From: an uncultured Methanosarcinales archaeon
GTDB taxonomy: Archaea; Halobacteriota; Methanosarcinia; Methanotrichales; Methanotrichaceae
DNA length: 64,000 bases
Assembly (NCBI GenBank): GCA_903871465.1
Contig: CAIQHB010000037.1
Location: forward strand, 96,472-160,471
Direction of reading: 5' to 3'
The notes beneath the pieces are model-generated. The model was not told the origin of the DNA. It did not search any database and saw only the letters and a list, made by a program, of their open reading frames with translations. Position numbers and translations under genes: made by a program. Positions 18,501 through 27,868 of this stretch are shown in pieces. Each line of letters begins with the position of its first letter. Position 1 is the first letter of the stretch.

Positions 18501-18803
18501 CTCGGACGTGATGTTCAAGCCGGTCTGGCCTCCGATGCCGGCGATGATTCCATCAGGCCTTTCCTTCTCAATGATCTTGGCCACGATCTCGGGCACCAGC
18601 GGCTCGATGTAAACCTTATCCGCTGTGTCCGGATCAGTCATGATGGTGGCCGGATTGGAGTTGACGAGAACTACCTCAATACCCTCTTCTCGCAGCGATT
18701 TGCAGGCCTGAGATCCGGAAAAATCGAACTCTGCTGCCTGGCCGATCTGGATTGGACCCGAGCCTATGAGCAGAACCTTATGGATATCGTTTCGCTTGGG
18801 CAT
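15585..18803 (-). CDS. carB: Carbamoyl-phosphate synthase, large subunit
   Basis: 1072 residues, the full normal length. It contains two homologous halves, each with a preATP-grasp ([17 protein letters not shown] near residue 13 and [16 protein letters not shown] near 555) and an ATP-grasp domain, plus the oligomerisation region between them and a C-terminal MGS-like allosteric domain. The enzyme makes carbamoyl phosphate from bicarbonate, ammonia from the small subunit, and two ATP, for pyrimidine and arginine synthesis in the cytoplasm. The ATG at 18803 follows GGGAGGCG that lies inside the end of carA. carA precedes it by two bases in the same operon. Confidence 0.98.
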   Translation of the reverse strand: MPKRNDIHKVLLIGSGPIQIGQAAEFDFSGSQACKSLREEGIEVVLVNSNPATIMTDPDTADKVYIEPLVPEIVAKIIEKERPDGIIAGIGGQTGLNITSELAEMGILEKYNVEVLGTSVKSIREAEDRDLFKKAMQRVGEPVPKSKAVNTLDEALQVMVELGLPLVVRPAYTLGGSGGGIAKTREDLLRICEMGLKRSRIGQVLLEESLGGWIELEYEVMRDSNNTCITICNMENMDPMGIHTGESIVVTPIQTLSDKEIQMLRSAAINIIRALEIEGGCNIQFAVKNGEYRVIEVNPRVSRSSALASKATGYPIARVTAKIAIGMTLDEIRNDVTKETPASFEPTVDYVVTKIPRWPFDKFVKADNTLTTAMKSTGEVMAIGRSYEESLMKAVRSLDIDKDFGYSGKYTVWTDEEIKNLLLNPTDERLFAIYQALKRGVSPEDISAMTGIEPYFLYRIQNIVSMEAEIRKDLNPETLRKAKRTGFTDGQIAAFVGKSREEITDMRLALGIIPTYKMVDTCAAEFEAKTPYYYSSYDTECELVPSDRMKVLILGSGPIRIGQGIEFDYCTVHAVMALREQGIEAHIINNNPETVSTDYDTSDKLFFEPVTLEDVMNIIEKELPYGLMLQFGGQTAINLAMPLEKEIARRGLKTKILGTTPDSIDLAEDRERFNALMNQLNIPQPNAGIAYSPVEAKVVAARIGYPVLVRPSYVLGGRAMEIVYDESGLEVYMREAVRVSREHPVLIDDFLQNAVEIDVDAVCDGTDVLIGAIMEHIEEAGIHSGDSACMIPPQTLPGVVLEVVRDYVRKIALGLKVVGIVNLQMAYKDGTVYVLEANPRSSRTIPFVSKAVGLPLAKIAANVMIDKSLREQGYLQEPKTPYVSVKEVLLPFDKLPGADVLLGPEMRSTGEVMGIDYKLGLAFFKAELSADNPLPLEGLVFISVKDDDKATVAVAARKLVDAGLKIIATDNTAEYLKKSGISVERVNKIFNGSPHVLDYIKRGEVKLIINTPTTKQSVKDGFQIRRNAVDYHVPYITTIQAAQAAADAIVMAKKDQITIKALDEYHKEVYYN

Positions 18804-18805
18804 CT

Positions 18806-19912
18806 CTATCGCCTCCCTGGATTGGGGTTTTTGCCTTCCATTACCCGCTCGACAGAGCCAAAGAAGGGGTCCAGCGTACAGAGCGGTCCGGGATGGGCTT
18901 CAGGGTGATACTGTACGGCTAAGATGTTGAGCCGATCGCTCATAATGCCTTCAACTGTACCGTCGTTGGCATTGATCTGGGTGATCTTCAGGTCTGTGTC
19001 TTCGACAGACCCCGGAACCACAGCAAAGTTGTGGTTCTGAGAGGTGATGTAGACGATCTTCTTCTCGAGATCTTTGACTGGCTGGTTGCCTCCATGGTGG
19101 CCGAACTTGAGCTTGAAGGTTTGAGCTCCCAGCGCCAGGGAGATGACCTGGTGCCCCAGGCATATTCCGAATATGGGGACCTCGCCCGCGAAGTGCTTGA
19201 CGGCACTTATGGCTTTATCTGCCCTCTCTGGATCGCCCGGACCATTGGAGAGGAATAGAGCATCCGGCTTTGCTGCCTCAATCTCGGAGATGCTGGAATG
19301 GGCGGGAAAGACATCAATATCAAATCCGCGAGCAGATAGACTCTTCAGGATATGCCTCTTGATGCCCAGGTCGATCATTGCAATCCTCTTGCCCCGCCCA
19401 TCGATGTGGTAGTGGTTTTTGCAGGTAACATCCCCCAGGAGATCCTGCGCCGAGATATCCGGCTGAGATCGTGCCATTTCAACCACATCCAACCCGGATA
19501 TTTCATCTCTCGCGCCCACAGCGATTGTTGCCCTCATTACCCCCTCGGTCCTCACCTTTAGAGTGAGCATGCGTGTATCCACTCCACATAACCCGGGTTT
19601 GCCTTCCTCTTTCAGGAACTGATTCAGCGTTTTAACCGATCGATGATGTGTGGGCAGCTCCCAGTACTCCCTGCAGACCATGGCCTTAGGCCATATCCGG
19701 TCTGATTGAAAATCGTCTCCGCTTACACCGTAGTTCCCCTGCAGAGGATAGGTAAACATGAGCATCTGTCCGTTATAAGAGGGATCCGTCAGCGCCTCCT
19801 CATAACCGGACATAATGGTAGTAAAGACCAGTTCACCCGAGACCACACCGGGCGCGCCAAAACCGGTACCTTCCACCCTTGTACCGTCTTCTAACCCTAA
19901 GACCCCAATCAT
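18806..19912 (-). CDS. carA: Carbamoyl-phosphate synthase, small (glutaminase) subunit
   Basis: 368 residues from ATG 19912. A longer frame back to 20080 would overlap the divergent gene and adds unlike sequence, so the shorter start is preferred. The N-terminal CPSase domain begins [10 protein letters not shown]; the C-terminal class I glutamine amidotransferase has the nucleophile in [14 protein letters not shown] and the catalytic His-Glu in [10 protein letters not shown]. It releases ammonia from glutamine and channels it to CarB. The order carA-carB with a two-base gap implies translational coupling. The start region lacks a strong ribosome site. Confidence 0.95.
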   Translation of the reverse strand: MIGVLGLEDGTRVEGTGFGAPGVVSGELVFTTIMSGYEEALTDPSYNGQMLMFTYPLQGNYGVSGDDFQSDRIWPKAMVCREYWELPTHHRSVKTLNQFLKEEGKPGLCGVDTRMLTLKVRTEGVMRATIAVGARDEISGLDVVEMARSQPDISAQDLLGDVTCKNHYHIDGRGKRIAMIDLGIKRHILKSLSARGFDIDVFPAHSSISEIEAAKPDALFLSNGPGDPERADKAISAVKHFAGEVPIFGICLGHQVISLALGAQTFKLKFGHHGGNQPVKDLEKKIVYITSQNHNFAVVPGSVEDTDLKITQINANDGTVEGIMSDRLNILAVQYHPEAHPGPLCTLDPFFGSVERVMEGKNPNPGRR

Positions 19913-20039
19913 AGTATCGGCAACACAAGAAGCTAACACACCTAAATACATTTCGATGCCTGGAAAATAGACGCGGGCCAACAGTAGCCGCCCGGAGGAA
20001 TCACCATCTTTTTTAAGCTTGAGACCATCTCCTTCTGAC

Positions 20040-20384
20040 ATGGAAGTATCCGTGGAGATTTTGCGCAGTCCCGATTTCAAGCAGGTTTATGCCATCGGCG
20101 CGATAGGTGGCCACAGCCCCTACGACTTTAGGATCGCTTTTTACAACGACTCGCCTAAATCCCTGGTGGAGGGCGGCAAGAGCGTGACGGTCATGGAGCG
20201 AAAGATCGATACAGAGATCATTCTCTCGCCTCTGGCTGCCAAGGAGCTGGCTAATTGGCTTGGCGACCATATAAAAGATTACGAGAAGGTATTCGGCGAG
20301 ATCAAGAGGCCTGGTTCTGGCCCAGGTGGCTCAGGCAATCCCGGGAAATCCTGCGAATCTGCGCCCATCCAGGGCTACATGTGA
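20040..20384 (+). CDS. DUF3467-family protein
   Basis: 114 residues from ATG 20040. The core (VYAIGAIGGHSPYDFRIAFY, then the LSPLAAKELANWLGDHIKDY segment and FGEI) matches the DUF3467 pattern of a small alpha-beta protein, function unknown. The tail is Gly/Pro-rich. A T-rich box about 25-30 bases before the ATG and the absence of a ribosome site point to a leaderless transcript. It heads a compact run with the TPR, Lrp-like and MFS genes and is divergent from carA. Confidence 0.75.
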   Translation: MEVSVEILRSPDFKQVYAIGAIGGHSPYDFRIAFYNDSPKSLVEGGKSVTVMERKIDTEIILSPLAAKELANWLGDHIKDYEKVFGEIKRPGSGPGGSGNPGKSCESAPIQGYM

Positions 20385-20390
20385 GGCCCC

Positions 20391-20885
20391 ATGAACTCTA
20401 AAGAGAAAGTGTTGATTCACAGAGGAATGGATAAGGTCAAGCAGAAGGATTTTCCTGTGGCTCTGGAGATCTTCGAGCGCGTCCTGGCCGCGAATCCGGA
20501 TATTCCGGAAGCCTGGAACAATAAAGGCGTAGCGCTCTACGGTCTCGGTCGTATCGAAGAAGCCAATGAGAGTTATGATCGATGCCTGGCTCTCGATCCT
20601 GAGAACCTGGACGCCATGAGAAACAAAGGCTTCTTGCTGCGAAACCAGAGGAAGCTGGAGGAAGCTCTGCAGGTTTATGATTCAGTTCTTCAGAAAGGCG
20701 GCGACGCCTATGACATGGAATCAACGGCCGCAGTGCTCACGGCTCTTGGACGGCTGGAAGAGGCCTTGAATTGCCTCTACTTGGCCAGGGAGGCAATGCC
20801 TTTGGACCGCTTGGAAGATGAGATCGGGATGATTCAGGAGATGATTTCAAATAGAGAGGTGCCTGACTCTGAGAAGAAAGAGTGA
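20391..20885 (+). CDS. Tetratricopeptide (TPR) repeat protein
   Basis: 164 residues made of three to four TPR units. The repeats show the usual A-W-N-N-K-G, Y-G-L-G-R-I-E-E-A and A-L-D-P-E pattern from about residue 15 to 145. No signal peptide, so it is cytoplasmic, most likely a protein-protein adaptor. It starts six bases after the DUF3467 gene and likely shares its transcript. Partner unknown. Confidence 0.85.
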   Translation: MNSKEKVLIHRGMDKVKQKDFPVALEIFERVLAANPDIPEAWNNKGVALYGLGRIEEANESYDRCLALDPENLDAMRNKGFLLRNQRKLEEALQVYDSVLQKGGDAYDMESTAAVLTALGRLEEALNCLYLAREAMPLDRLEDEIGMIQEMISNREVPDSEKKE

Positions 20886-20976
20886 TATTGCATAAGTTAA
20901 TAATTTGAGGATTCTTGTGTCGGAACGCGGTATCGATGCAGAACAATTTTTTCGGGATTACCGGGGAGGTGGTTAT

Positions 20977-21210
20977 GTGAAAGGTTTCATTATGATAAAC
21001 GTCGAGCCTGGAACGGAAAAGGCGGTTCACGATTGCCTGCAGGGGATCAAGGGGATTCGTGAAGTTGTGCCGGTCTACGGGGAGAAAGACTTCATCGCAA
21101 TAATGGATGTGGAGAGCATAGCGGATCTCAACCGTGCAGTGTTGAATGTTAGGGACATCTCAGGAGTAACCTACACTCAGACGATCCTGGGCATGGAACT
21201 GGCGTTTTAG
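20977..21210 (+). CDS. Stand-alone Lrp/AsnC ligand-binding (RAM) domain protein
   Basis: 77 residues from GTG 20977, which follows the strong site GGGGAGGTGG; an upstream start at 20905 would add non-homologous sequence. The product (KGFIMINVEPGTEKAVHDCL, IRE-VVPVYGEKDFIAIMD) is the alpha-beta sandwich of Lrp/AsnC regulators without the DNA-binding part. Such one-domain proteins form dimers or octamers that sense amino acids or partner with full regulators. It precedes the MFS gene by six bases. Confidence 0.8.
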   Translation: MKGFIMINVEPGTEKAVHDCLQGIKGIREVVPVYGEKDFIAIMDVESIADLNRAVLNVRDISGVTYTQTILGMELAF

Positions 21211-21216
21211 AGCAGG

Positions 21217-22422
21217 ATGCATTCGTTCAAAGATCTTCGCTCGCTTGCGCCTCTTTATTTAGCGGTCTTTGTCGCCGTCCTGGGATTCTCTCTGGTCGCA
21301 CCGTTCTTCCCAGGCTACGCCATGAATCTGGGCGCAAATTTCACGATGCTCGGGTTTATCGTCTCCATCTATGGAGCGGTGCAGCTCATCACCCAGATAC
21401 CCATAGGCCGCCTCTCTGACTCCTGGGGGAGAAAGAAGTTACTGCTGCTGGGACTGGCCACCTTCACCTTCCTGCCTCCACTTTATGTCTATGCTGACAG
21501 CGCCTACAAACTCCTGCTAATCAGGGCTCTGGGCGGAGTGGGGGCATCTCTCGTCTGGCCCACAGCCATGGCATTGATCATTGATCAGGCCCGCCCCGAG
21601 AGCAGAGGTGCGGCCATGGGCTTCTACAACGCCGCCTTCTTCTCTGCCTTGGCCCTGGGACCGTTTATTGGTGGAGTGCTCTATGACCAGATGGGATTGA
21701 AAGCACCTTTTTACTTCTGGGCACTTCTGGGAACAGTATCGGTTGTCATCGTCTATCGACAGGTCTCCGAGCCCAATAAGGTGAAGGCAGAGATCGGACT
21801 ATTGCCCGAAAATGGAGAAAAGGGAAAGGAGACGCTCATCGCACCAGGGTATCGCAACACATTTCTGGCCTGCTGCTCTGTTGTTCTCTGGGCAGGTGTT
21901 GTAGGCGGCTTCAACTACACCATGCTCCCGGCTTATGCCGCAAAGCTCGGCCTCTCCACTACGGACGTGGGACTGATTTACCTGGTTTATGGAGGCAGCA
22001 CGGCCATCTCGAATATCTATTTTGGCACCCAAGCCGACCGGGGCAGAAGAAGACTGCTTATCTTCACCGGCTGTCTGGCCGGATTGGTATCTTTTGCCCT
22101 TCTGCTGAGGGCTGAGACCATGATTCAGGTCGTCATCCTTTTCGCGGGCCTTGGCGCGGGCCTGGGCATGGGCAGCCCGGCAGCGGCGGCAATCATAGCT
22201 GATACTACCTGCACGGCACGTAGAGGCGAGATCTATGGCGTGTTCAATACCGCCCGAATGTCCGGTGTGGTTGTGGGACCTCTAATCGCCGGCAGTACGG
22301 CAGATCTGCAGGGAGTTGATGGCGCGATCATTGCCTTCACAATATTAGCGGCGGCTATAGTCCTGGGGACTCTGACCATCCGGGATTCGCGGGATCGGGT
22401 CGATATGCAGAGCAGGAGATAG
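21217..22422 (+). CDS. Major facilitator superfamily transporter
   Basis: 401 residues with about 12 membrane segments. The motif between segments 2 and 3 (GRLSDSWGRKKLL) and its repeat in the second half (GTQADRGRRRLLI) are the MFS signature. It resembles archaeal and bacterial drug/multi-substrate efflux members of the DHA1 type, but the substrate cannot be read from sequence. It follows the Lrp-like gene by six bases and is probably the last gene of that operon. Confidence 0.9.
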   Translation: MHSFKDLRSLAPLYLAVFVAVLGFSLVAPFFPGYAMNLGANFTMLGFIVSIYGAVQLITQIPIGRLSDSWGRKKLLLLGLATFTFLPPLYVYADSAYKLLLIRALGGVGASLVWPTAMALIIDQARPESRGAAMGFYNAAFFSALALGPFIGGVLYDQMGLKAPFYFWALLGTVSVVIVYRQVSEPNKVKAEIGLLPENGEKGKETLIAPGYRNTFLACCSVVLWAGVVGGFNYTMLPAYAAKLGLSTTDVGLIYLVYGGSTAISNIYFGTQADRGRRRLLIFTGCLAGLVSFALLLRAETMIQVVILFAGLGAGLGMGSPAAAAIIADTTCTARRGEIYGVFNTARMSGVVVGPLIAGSTADLQGVDGAIIAFTILAAAIVLGTLTIRDSRDRVDMQSRR

Positions 22423-22501
22423 AGATAATCCAGATCATTCCCACTTAATCCGGCCGATCTTTTCCCAACGATCCAATTGAGGCTTTTGGAAACATGTCGG
22501 T

Positions 22502-23113
22502 CTACCAGTAATTCAGGAGCGCCTTTTGAACCAAACAGCGTCTCTCCTCGACATCCGGATCCATGAGCGCCACTGGAAGGACCCGGATCATCTGATCAAG
22601 GTACCAGGCCTTTCGCTCCATCAGCTCCAGGGCAGAGTTGGAAGGGAGATTTTCGATCATCTGCATAGCCAGATCGAGGGAGACTTGAATAGAAGAGCTG
22701 AGCTCTTTTCTGGCATCATCCGGATGACATTTCAATTTGCCTGTATCCTGATAAATGGCCTTTCCAAGCGTATGAAAGGCCTCGATAAAGAGGCTGAATG
22801 AGGAGTCATCCGCATCGCAGCGGCCATGCGTCCCGGCATAGCCGCAACCCACGCAGCTCTGGCTTCTTCCGTACTGGATGCAAAAGGGGCATGTTCCAGG
22901 CCGGGTGGGCAGATTGCCGAGTATGGTGAGAGCAAGGGCCCTTCCAAACTTGTGCAGCTCCTCCGGCCACACACTCGCCAGTCTCCGGGAGAATAGGTCT
23001 GCCAGGCGAAGATATTCCTGGCAGCTCATGATGACCGCAGCATTAGCTGCATCCAGTGACTCGAGGGAGATCAAAGACGCAGCTGCTTCAAGTTCGCTTG
23101 CTCTGTCCGCCAT
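22502..23113 (-). CDS. Uncharacterised helical protein with a Cys-rich loop
   Basis: 203 residues from ATG 23113; an upstream start at 23179 is less likely since a T-rich promoter box lies in that part. Mostly alpha-helical. In the middle is a Cys/His cluster, CPFCIQYGRSQSCVGCGYA then THGRC, fit to bind a metal or an Fe-S cluster. No family recognised. It lies downstream of the deacetylase gene on the same strand with an 80-base gap, so a shared function is possible but not shown. Confidence 0.6.
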   Translation of the reverse strand: MADRASELEAAASLISLESLDAANAAVIMSCQEYLRLADLFSRRLASVWPEELHKFGRALALTILGNLPTRPGTCPFCIQYGRSQSCVGCGYAGTHGRCDADDSSFSLFIEAFHTLGKAIYQDTGKLKCHPDDARKELSSSIQVSLDLAMQMIENLPSNSALELMERKAWYLDQMIRVLPVALMDPDVEERRCLVQKALLNYW

Positions 23114-23193
23114 ATCAGTAGTAATAATGGTTGATGAAGGCTGCAAAAATAAAAGTGCTTCTGGTGGCCAGATCACCACTCGGAAGCTCAGCT

Positions 23194-24555
23194 CTAATAC
23201 CCTCTCTGGGTGTGTGTCATGTTGTTGCAGAACTTGAACTTGTCCCGATCCTTGTCCTGCATATAGACATACCCGATTCGCCTATCATCAACATGCTCCT
23301 CATACTCCTCTTTGGCATCCTCCCGGCAAGAGGAGCAGGCGCCACGCGGCAGCGATACACAGAAGGCCGTGTTTAAAATGCCATATCCGCGCTGGGCAGA
23401 GGAGGAGATGGTTATGAAGCCGGCACAGTTCGGACAGAGCCGAACCACTTCCTCCTGGTTCTCATTGATCATGTCCGTATCGTAGAAGACGCGCTTTTTC
23501 CTGCGGTAAAAGTCGCCCAAACCCTGCAGCGCATCTTTGACCAGTTCATCTCGATCATCCCAGATCTTCTGGACCTGTCCTACCGTTTTCTTGATCTCGC
23601 GCCACATCTCATCCGTCTGCACAAACCTTCCCGGCACATAATCCGGCTCTTTGACATGAGAGTAATCAAGGCCTGCCATGGCCTGGATGATGCCAGTGTT
23701 AACATAGGGCAGGGCGGTCTCCACCGCATAGCCGCCTTCCAGGACGCAGATGTCCGGGGCGAGCTTTTCATTGAGCCTGGCGTAGCCGTTGGCAGAGAAC
23801 CGCATATTGGCCAGAGGATCGGTGTAGTGATTGTCCTGGCCGGCCGAGTTGAGGACGAGATCCGGCTTGAATTCCGCCAGGATGGGCAGAATGAGGTTAT
23901 CCAGAACGTAGTGGATCCCTTCGTCGGTGGTGCCCGGAGGCAAGGGGATGTTGAGAGTGCGGCCAAGTGCCTGCGGCCCTCCCATCTCATTGACGAAACC
24001 GGAGCCCGGGTAGAGGGTGTGCCCGTCCTGGTGGAAGGATATACAGAGCACGTCCGGATCATGCCAGAAGATCTCCTGAGTTCCATCGCCATGATGCACA
24101 TCAGTATCGACGACTGCGATCCTCTTATGGCCGTACTTCGTCCTTAGGTACTCGACAAGAATGGCCATATTATTGATATTGCAGAATCCCCGGTTGCCGT
24201 GCACCACGCGCATGCTGTGGTGACCAGGTGGGCGAACCAGTGCAAAACCGTTTTTTATCTCGCCCTTCTCCAATGCATCGGCCAGGGTGAGGGTGCTGCC
24301 TGCCGCAATGAGGTGGGCCACTGTGACCTGTGATTCTACATCAGGAACGCAGAAATGGGTCCGTGCAATGTCCTTCATCTCAGCCAGGCGGGGTTTGTAC
24401 TCCTCGATTTCAGGAAGGTCCATCAGCCCCTCCTCGAAGATCTGGTCCCGGGTGTAAAGCAGCCGCTCTTCTCGTTCCGGGTGGGTAGGTGAGATGGCCC
24501 AGTCGAAGGCCGGGAAGAATATCAGGCCCGTCCTGGCTCTCCTTAAGGACGACAT
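23194..24555 (-). CDS. Histone-deacetylase-superfamily protein (class II-like) with C-terminal zinc-ribbon-like part
   Basis: 453 residues from ATG 24555, which overlaps the stop of the upstream gene (TGATG) and follows GGAGGTG. Catalytic elements of the arginase-like deacetylase fold are present: RPPGHH (about 108-113), DTDVHHGDGT (about 150-159) and SAGQDNHYTDP with a metal-binding Asp. The last 90 residues are an extra domain with CPNCAG and CSSC, possibly a zinc ribbon. Members remove acyl groups from lysine or polyamines; archaeal substrates may include Alba or acetyl-polyamines. Translation is coupled to the hydantoinase/oxoprolinase gene, so the two may process one amide-type compound. 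Confidence 0.88.
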   Translation of the reverse strand: MSSLRRARTGLIFFPAFDWAISPTHPEREERLLYTRDQIFEEGLMDLPEIEEYKPRLAEMKDIARTHFCVPDVESQVTVAHLIAAGSTLTLADALEKGEIKNGFALVRPPGHHSMRVVHGNRGFCNINNMAILVEYLRTKYGHKRIAVVDTDVHHGDGTQEIFWHDPDVLCISFHQDGHTLYPGSGFVNEMGGPQALGRTLNIPLPPGTTDEGIHYVLDNLILPILAEFKPDLVLNSAGQDNHYTDPLANMRFSANGYARLNEKLAPDICVLEGGYAVETALPYVNTGIIQAMAGLDYSHVKEPDYVPGRFVQTDEMWREIKKTVGQVQKIWDDRDELVKDALQGLGDFYRRKKRVFYDTDMINENQEEVVRLCPNCAGFITISSSAQRGYGILNTAFCVSLPRGACSSCREDAKEEYEEHVDDRRIGYVYMQDKDRDKFKFCNNMTHTQRGY

Positions 24556-26225
24556 CAACAACACCTCCAGGATGGCAGAAGGCCCGCAGGAATTTCCATC
24601 CGGATGTCCAGGAGCCTTCCTACTGTTGTCCAGCCACGGATCATATTGAAGACCTCGCTGTAGGTAACCTCGGCCTCGCCCGCGTATTCTCCTATGCCCA
24701 GGCGCTCCGCACGCTCGGCTAGAAGTCTTTTCGCGAGCCTTTCGGCATATTCTGTCGTCATCTTTTTGTCTGTCACTTTGCCGATGAGGCCCTCTTCGGC
24801 CACGATGTACTCATTGCGTTCGGTGTCGATATGTAAGTTCAAGGTGAGAGTGGGCCGGGCCACGGCTGCGCCTATGGCATTGGCCACAGGTGCATACTCG
24901 GGCACAATGGCTGTTACGCCAAGACGCGCGGCAACCAGTGGCACGAGCGCAGGAGCGCCTCCACCCACGCCGATGACGCTCTGAGCCAGAAGCCTCTCTT
25001 TTTTAACTATCTCCCAGATGCGATAGGCGGGTTCCTGTTCCCATTCTTGGAACATCTCATTGACCTCAAACACGATTCTGTCCACAACGGCATCGACAAC
25101 ACTCTGGGCTGCTTCCAAGGAAGAGCAGCCCAGCTTGTCCGCCACATCCTGCATCGCCTTTTCGGCTTTAGCTCCGTCACCGATGCTCGAGAGTCCCAGG
25201 ACACGCAAGGCATCGGTAGGCGTTGGTCCAGTGCCCCCCATACAAAGCGGGGGTCCATTTCTGTGCGGTCCGACTGCCAGGCAGCCTCCGGCGACGTGTA
25301 CGACGCTATCTCCCCCAATAGCCACAGATTTGACGGCGAAGGCCCTTACCTGAGTGAGAAGCGACCCCACCTTGGCCCCTTTGGACGAGAGCAGTGGCTT
25401 GCCTGAGAGGATGAGTGCCAGGTCTGTGGTCGTACCGCCGATGTCGACGACGACAGAGGTCTGGCCCGGCGGCGTCAGCGCCAGAACGCCCATTATGCTG
25501 GCAGCGGGTCCCGAGAATATGGTCTCTACCGGCATTTGCACCGATTTATCAAGGGGCAGAGTTCCGCCGTCTGCCTTGAGGATGTAAACCGGCGAGGAGA
25601 TTTTTCGATGTTTCAGCGCCCTGGCCACAGCCTCGGCGAACTCCCTGTATTTGTCCTTGGTAGCCACGGTGAGCATGGTCGTAGCCGCTCTCCTGGGAAA
25701 GTTAAGCTGGCCTGAGACCCTGTGCCCCAGCTCAATCTCCGCCACTGGCATAGCTTTGGCCATGATCTCTCCGACCTTCAGCTCATGGGCATGATTTCGC
25801 TGGCAGAACTTGCCCACAACAGCCACGCGGGAGAAGCCCTGGCCCGAGATCTTAGAGGCGGCGTCCTTGATCTGGGATTCATTGAGCCGTTCGATCTCCT
25901 TACCCCGGAAGTCGATAGCACCATCCAGGATTATGGCCTCGCCCAGGGAGTAGTCCTTGGGATTTGTTCCGGGCCCGGGGATGAGCACCAGGGCCACGGC
26001 GTCGGTCTTGCCCTCGGCGATCATATTTGTGATGAGAGTGGTGCTCAAGACCACCCTCTCGATCTTGCTGGTATCGACTCCTTTGACCAGCTCATCCAGA
26101 GCGCCAAGCAAGCACTTCAACAGATCATCGTGATCTGTCGGCACGTAAGCGGTTTTGGTCACACTACCACCATCCACCAGGACGGCATCTGTGGTGGTCC
26201 CGCCGACATCAATTCCAATAAGCAT
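24555..26225 (-). CDS. Hydantoinase/oxoprolinase family protein (ATP-binding HyuA-type subunit)
   Basis: 556 residues from ATG 26225, after GGAAAGGCGAATGGA. The actin-like ATPase fold is clear: IGIDVGGTTTDAVLVDG at the N-terminus, a second phosphate motif VVVDIGGTTTDLALI in the middle and VIGVGGGAPALV near the end. This subunit family hydrolyses hydantoins or 5-oxoproline with ATP, usually with a HyuB partner; no HyuB lies in the window, as often in methanogens where the single gene is part of an uncharacterised pathway. The stop overlaps the deacetylase start (TGATG). Confidence 0.88.
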   Translation of the reverse strand: MLIGIDVGGTTTDAVLVDGGSVTKTAYVPTDHDDLLKCLLGALDELVKGVDTSKIERVVLSTTLITNMIAEGKTDAVALVLIPGPGTNPKDYSLGEAIILDGAIDFRGKEIERLNESQIKDAASKISGQGFSRVAVVGKFCQRNHAHELKVGEIMAKAMPVAEIELGHRVSGQLNFPRRAATTMLTVATKDKYREFAEAVARALKHRKISSPVYILKADGGTLPLDKSVQMPVETIFSGPAASIMGVLALTPPGQTSVVVDIGGTTTDLALILSGKPLLSSKGAKVGSLLTQVRAFAVKSVAIGGDSVVHVAGGCLAVGPHRNGPPLCMGGTGPTPTDALRVLGLSSIGDGAKAEKAMQDVADKLGCSSLEAAQSVVDAVVDRIVFEVNEMFQEWEQEPAYRIWEIVKKERLLAQSVIGVGGGAPALVPLVAARLGVTAIVPEYAPVANAIGAAVARPTLTLNLHIDTERNEYIVAEEGLIGKVTDKKMTTEYAERLAKRLLAERAERLGIGEYAGEAEVTYSEVFNMIRGWTTVGRLLDIRMEIPAGLLPSWRCC

Positions 26226-26420
26226 TTTCCATTCGCCTTTCCATAGGCGCACAGATCTGGATGTATATCGGCTTTGTGGTCTTTTTGATATTGGTTCCGG
26301 GCAATAGAAATTTTTTTGAGCAGCGAAGAAGACGAAAACTCCGGCCGTCAAGCCTTATCCATGCAAGGCACATAGGCGCAAATGCCTCTCCCCGAAAGGT
26401 AAGTATGGAGGGCGTCTCCC

Positions 26421-27038
26421 TCAAGAGCTGATGTCGGGGAACTGGAACTGATCCGGCAGGAAGTTGGAGGCACCGGCTTCATAGAGGTCCAGCTCAAATA
26501 TGGAGTACTCGATCTTATTGCCTGTGTCATCGGTCACAAATAGCAATGGCGTATTGTAGCGATAGTAGCCGTAAACGTTTGAAAATCGTCCCGCCTTCCC
26601 ATCCCACTGGTCTCCTATGGTAAAGTAAAGGCCGTAGTCTCCATCTTTGATGCCGGTGATATCGATGGATTCCTTGGTGCGGAGGTATACGACCAACAGG
26701 GGCTTAACATTCTGGTCAGTCAGCACGGCCACGGTATCCATGGTCCAGTTGTTATGGATAGTGAGGAGACCATAGCCGTCCCGCTGCGTGTCCCGGATAT
26801 AGGTCCCGGTCTCGGGACGGTCGGTTGGTACCGATACTGACAAGACGCATAGGATAAAAATTGCCAATGTTATGGTTAGCACGAGACGCCTAAAGGCAAC
26901 AGTTTCCTGCAATAGGTGGCTCCAAGATGAAGAGAATCGCAATGGCTGGGAATTGGTCCAAGAAGGCATGTAAAATCGCCCTACAACCTGCTTTGAGAAG
27001 ATACCGCCGTTTCCTTGAAGATCGCATATTAGCTGCAT
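26421..27038 (-). CDS. Uncharacterised membrane-anchored secreted protein
   Basis: 205 residues if read from ATG 27038; an ATG at residue 24 is an alternative. A hydrophobic segment at about 52-70 (RLVLTITLAIFILCVLSVSV) is a signal anchor, followed by an extracytoplasmic beta-rich domain (YGLLTIHNNWTMDTVAVL, then DGDYGLYFTIGDQWDGK). It ends with an acidic, Pro-rich tail. Similar one-anchor beta domains are common in archaeal surface proteins; no name can be given. Confidence 0.6.
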   Translation of the reverse strand: MQLICDLQGNGGIFSKQVVGRFYMPSWTNSQPLRFSSSWSHLLQETVAFRRLVLTITLAIFILCVLSVSVPTDRPETGTYIRDTQRDGYGLLTIHNNWTMDTVAVLTDQNVKPLLVVYLRTKESIDITGIKDGDYGLYFTIGDQWDGKAGRFSNVYGYYRYNTPLLFVTDDTGNKIEYSIFELDLYEAGASNFLPDQFQFPDISS

Positions 27039-27382
27039 CTACTATTTGATTGCTACTTAAATTGAGTTAAACTTTTCCTTGATTGGGCAGAAACAGACAC
27101 GCCTTCAACCAGCCAGTTTGAAAGCTATCAAGAAATATTGCGAAAAAAGAATAACCTGATATTGCAATCTGTGGAAAGCAACCTCTTTCGCGACCGATTT
27201 ACGGCAACCCCGCATCCGCCGCATATACTCAGGGGAGGCTCCATTGCGAGCCATCACGCCCCGGCTCTTCATCGTGCCCGTATCCAAGCTTCATTTTGCT
27301 CAATATAGCATTTCATGCGATACTTGGGCGGAGACAGTTAAGTTGATAATCCCCCTGCGCTATCGGTAAATTTGAGGATTGA
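27039..27382. other. Intergenic region, 344 bases
   Basis: Divergent spacer between the membrane-anchored protein and a small secreted protein. Nothing gene-like is seen; short frames lack ribosome sites. It must hold the promoters of both flanking genes. Confidence 0.4.
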
Positions 27383-27790
27383 ATGAGCAATCTATTTGAG
27401 TATTCAATAAGTCTGCTGGTCGTTTTAATGACTGTATCTTTCATGATAGGCAGCGCCCAAGAAGACAATAATACAGCGTATAATAATACTTTGAAGAATA
27501 TTAGCACAAATCTTTCTGCTATGAATAAAACCGTCCTTAATATAGCAAACATCGAGAAAATTGACCCTGTGAAGAAGATCATAGTCATTAACAGCACGAA
27601 TGTGGCCGATCGAGCGAATAGTATTGGATTTGATAACTCTGATAATGCTTCAAAAGTGACTCCCTTCATCATTTGCGGTTACACTAGACCGACAAGAGAC
27701 GCAATTTATAAAAACCAGTCCTCGCTTAATGCAGCTATTCTCAGCCGTATCGTCGAAGGGACGCCACATGGATACGCGACATATTATTAG
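27383..27790 (+). CDS. Small secreted Asn-rich protein
   Basis: 135 residues, ATG after GAGG. Residues 1-25 form a signal peptide (LLVVLMTVSFMIGSAQ). The rest is Asn-rich with about six N-x-S/T sequons (NNT, NIS, NLS, NKT, NST, NQS), suggesting a heavily glycosylated surface protein. No family recognised. Confidence 0.55.
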   Translation: MSNLFEYSISLLVVLMTVSFMIGSAQEDNNTAYNNTLKNISTNLSAMNKTVLNIANIEKIDPVKKIIVINSTNVADRANSIGFDNSDNASKVTPFIICGYTRPTRDAIYKNQSSLNAAILSRIVEGTPHGYATYY

Positions 27791-27868
27791 TTTTCCCAAG
27801 CGGTTTTTGTGTTTTGATAATCCGACCGAGCCCGAGTGCTTGAGTCCCTCTATCAAACAACCTAAGAC

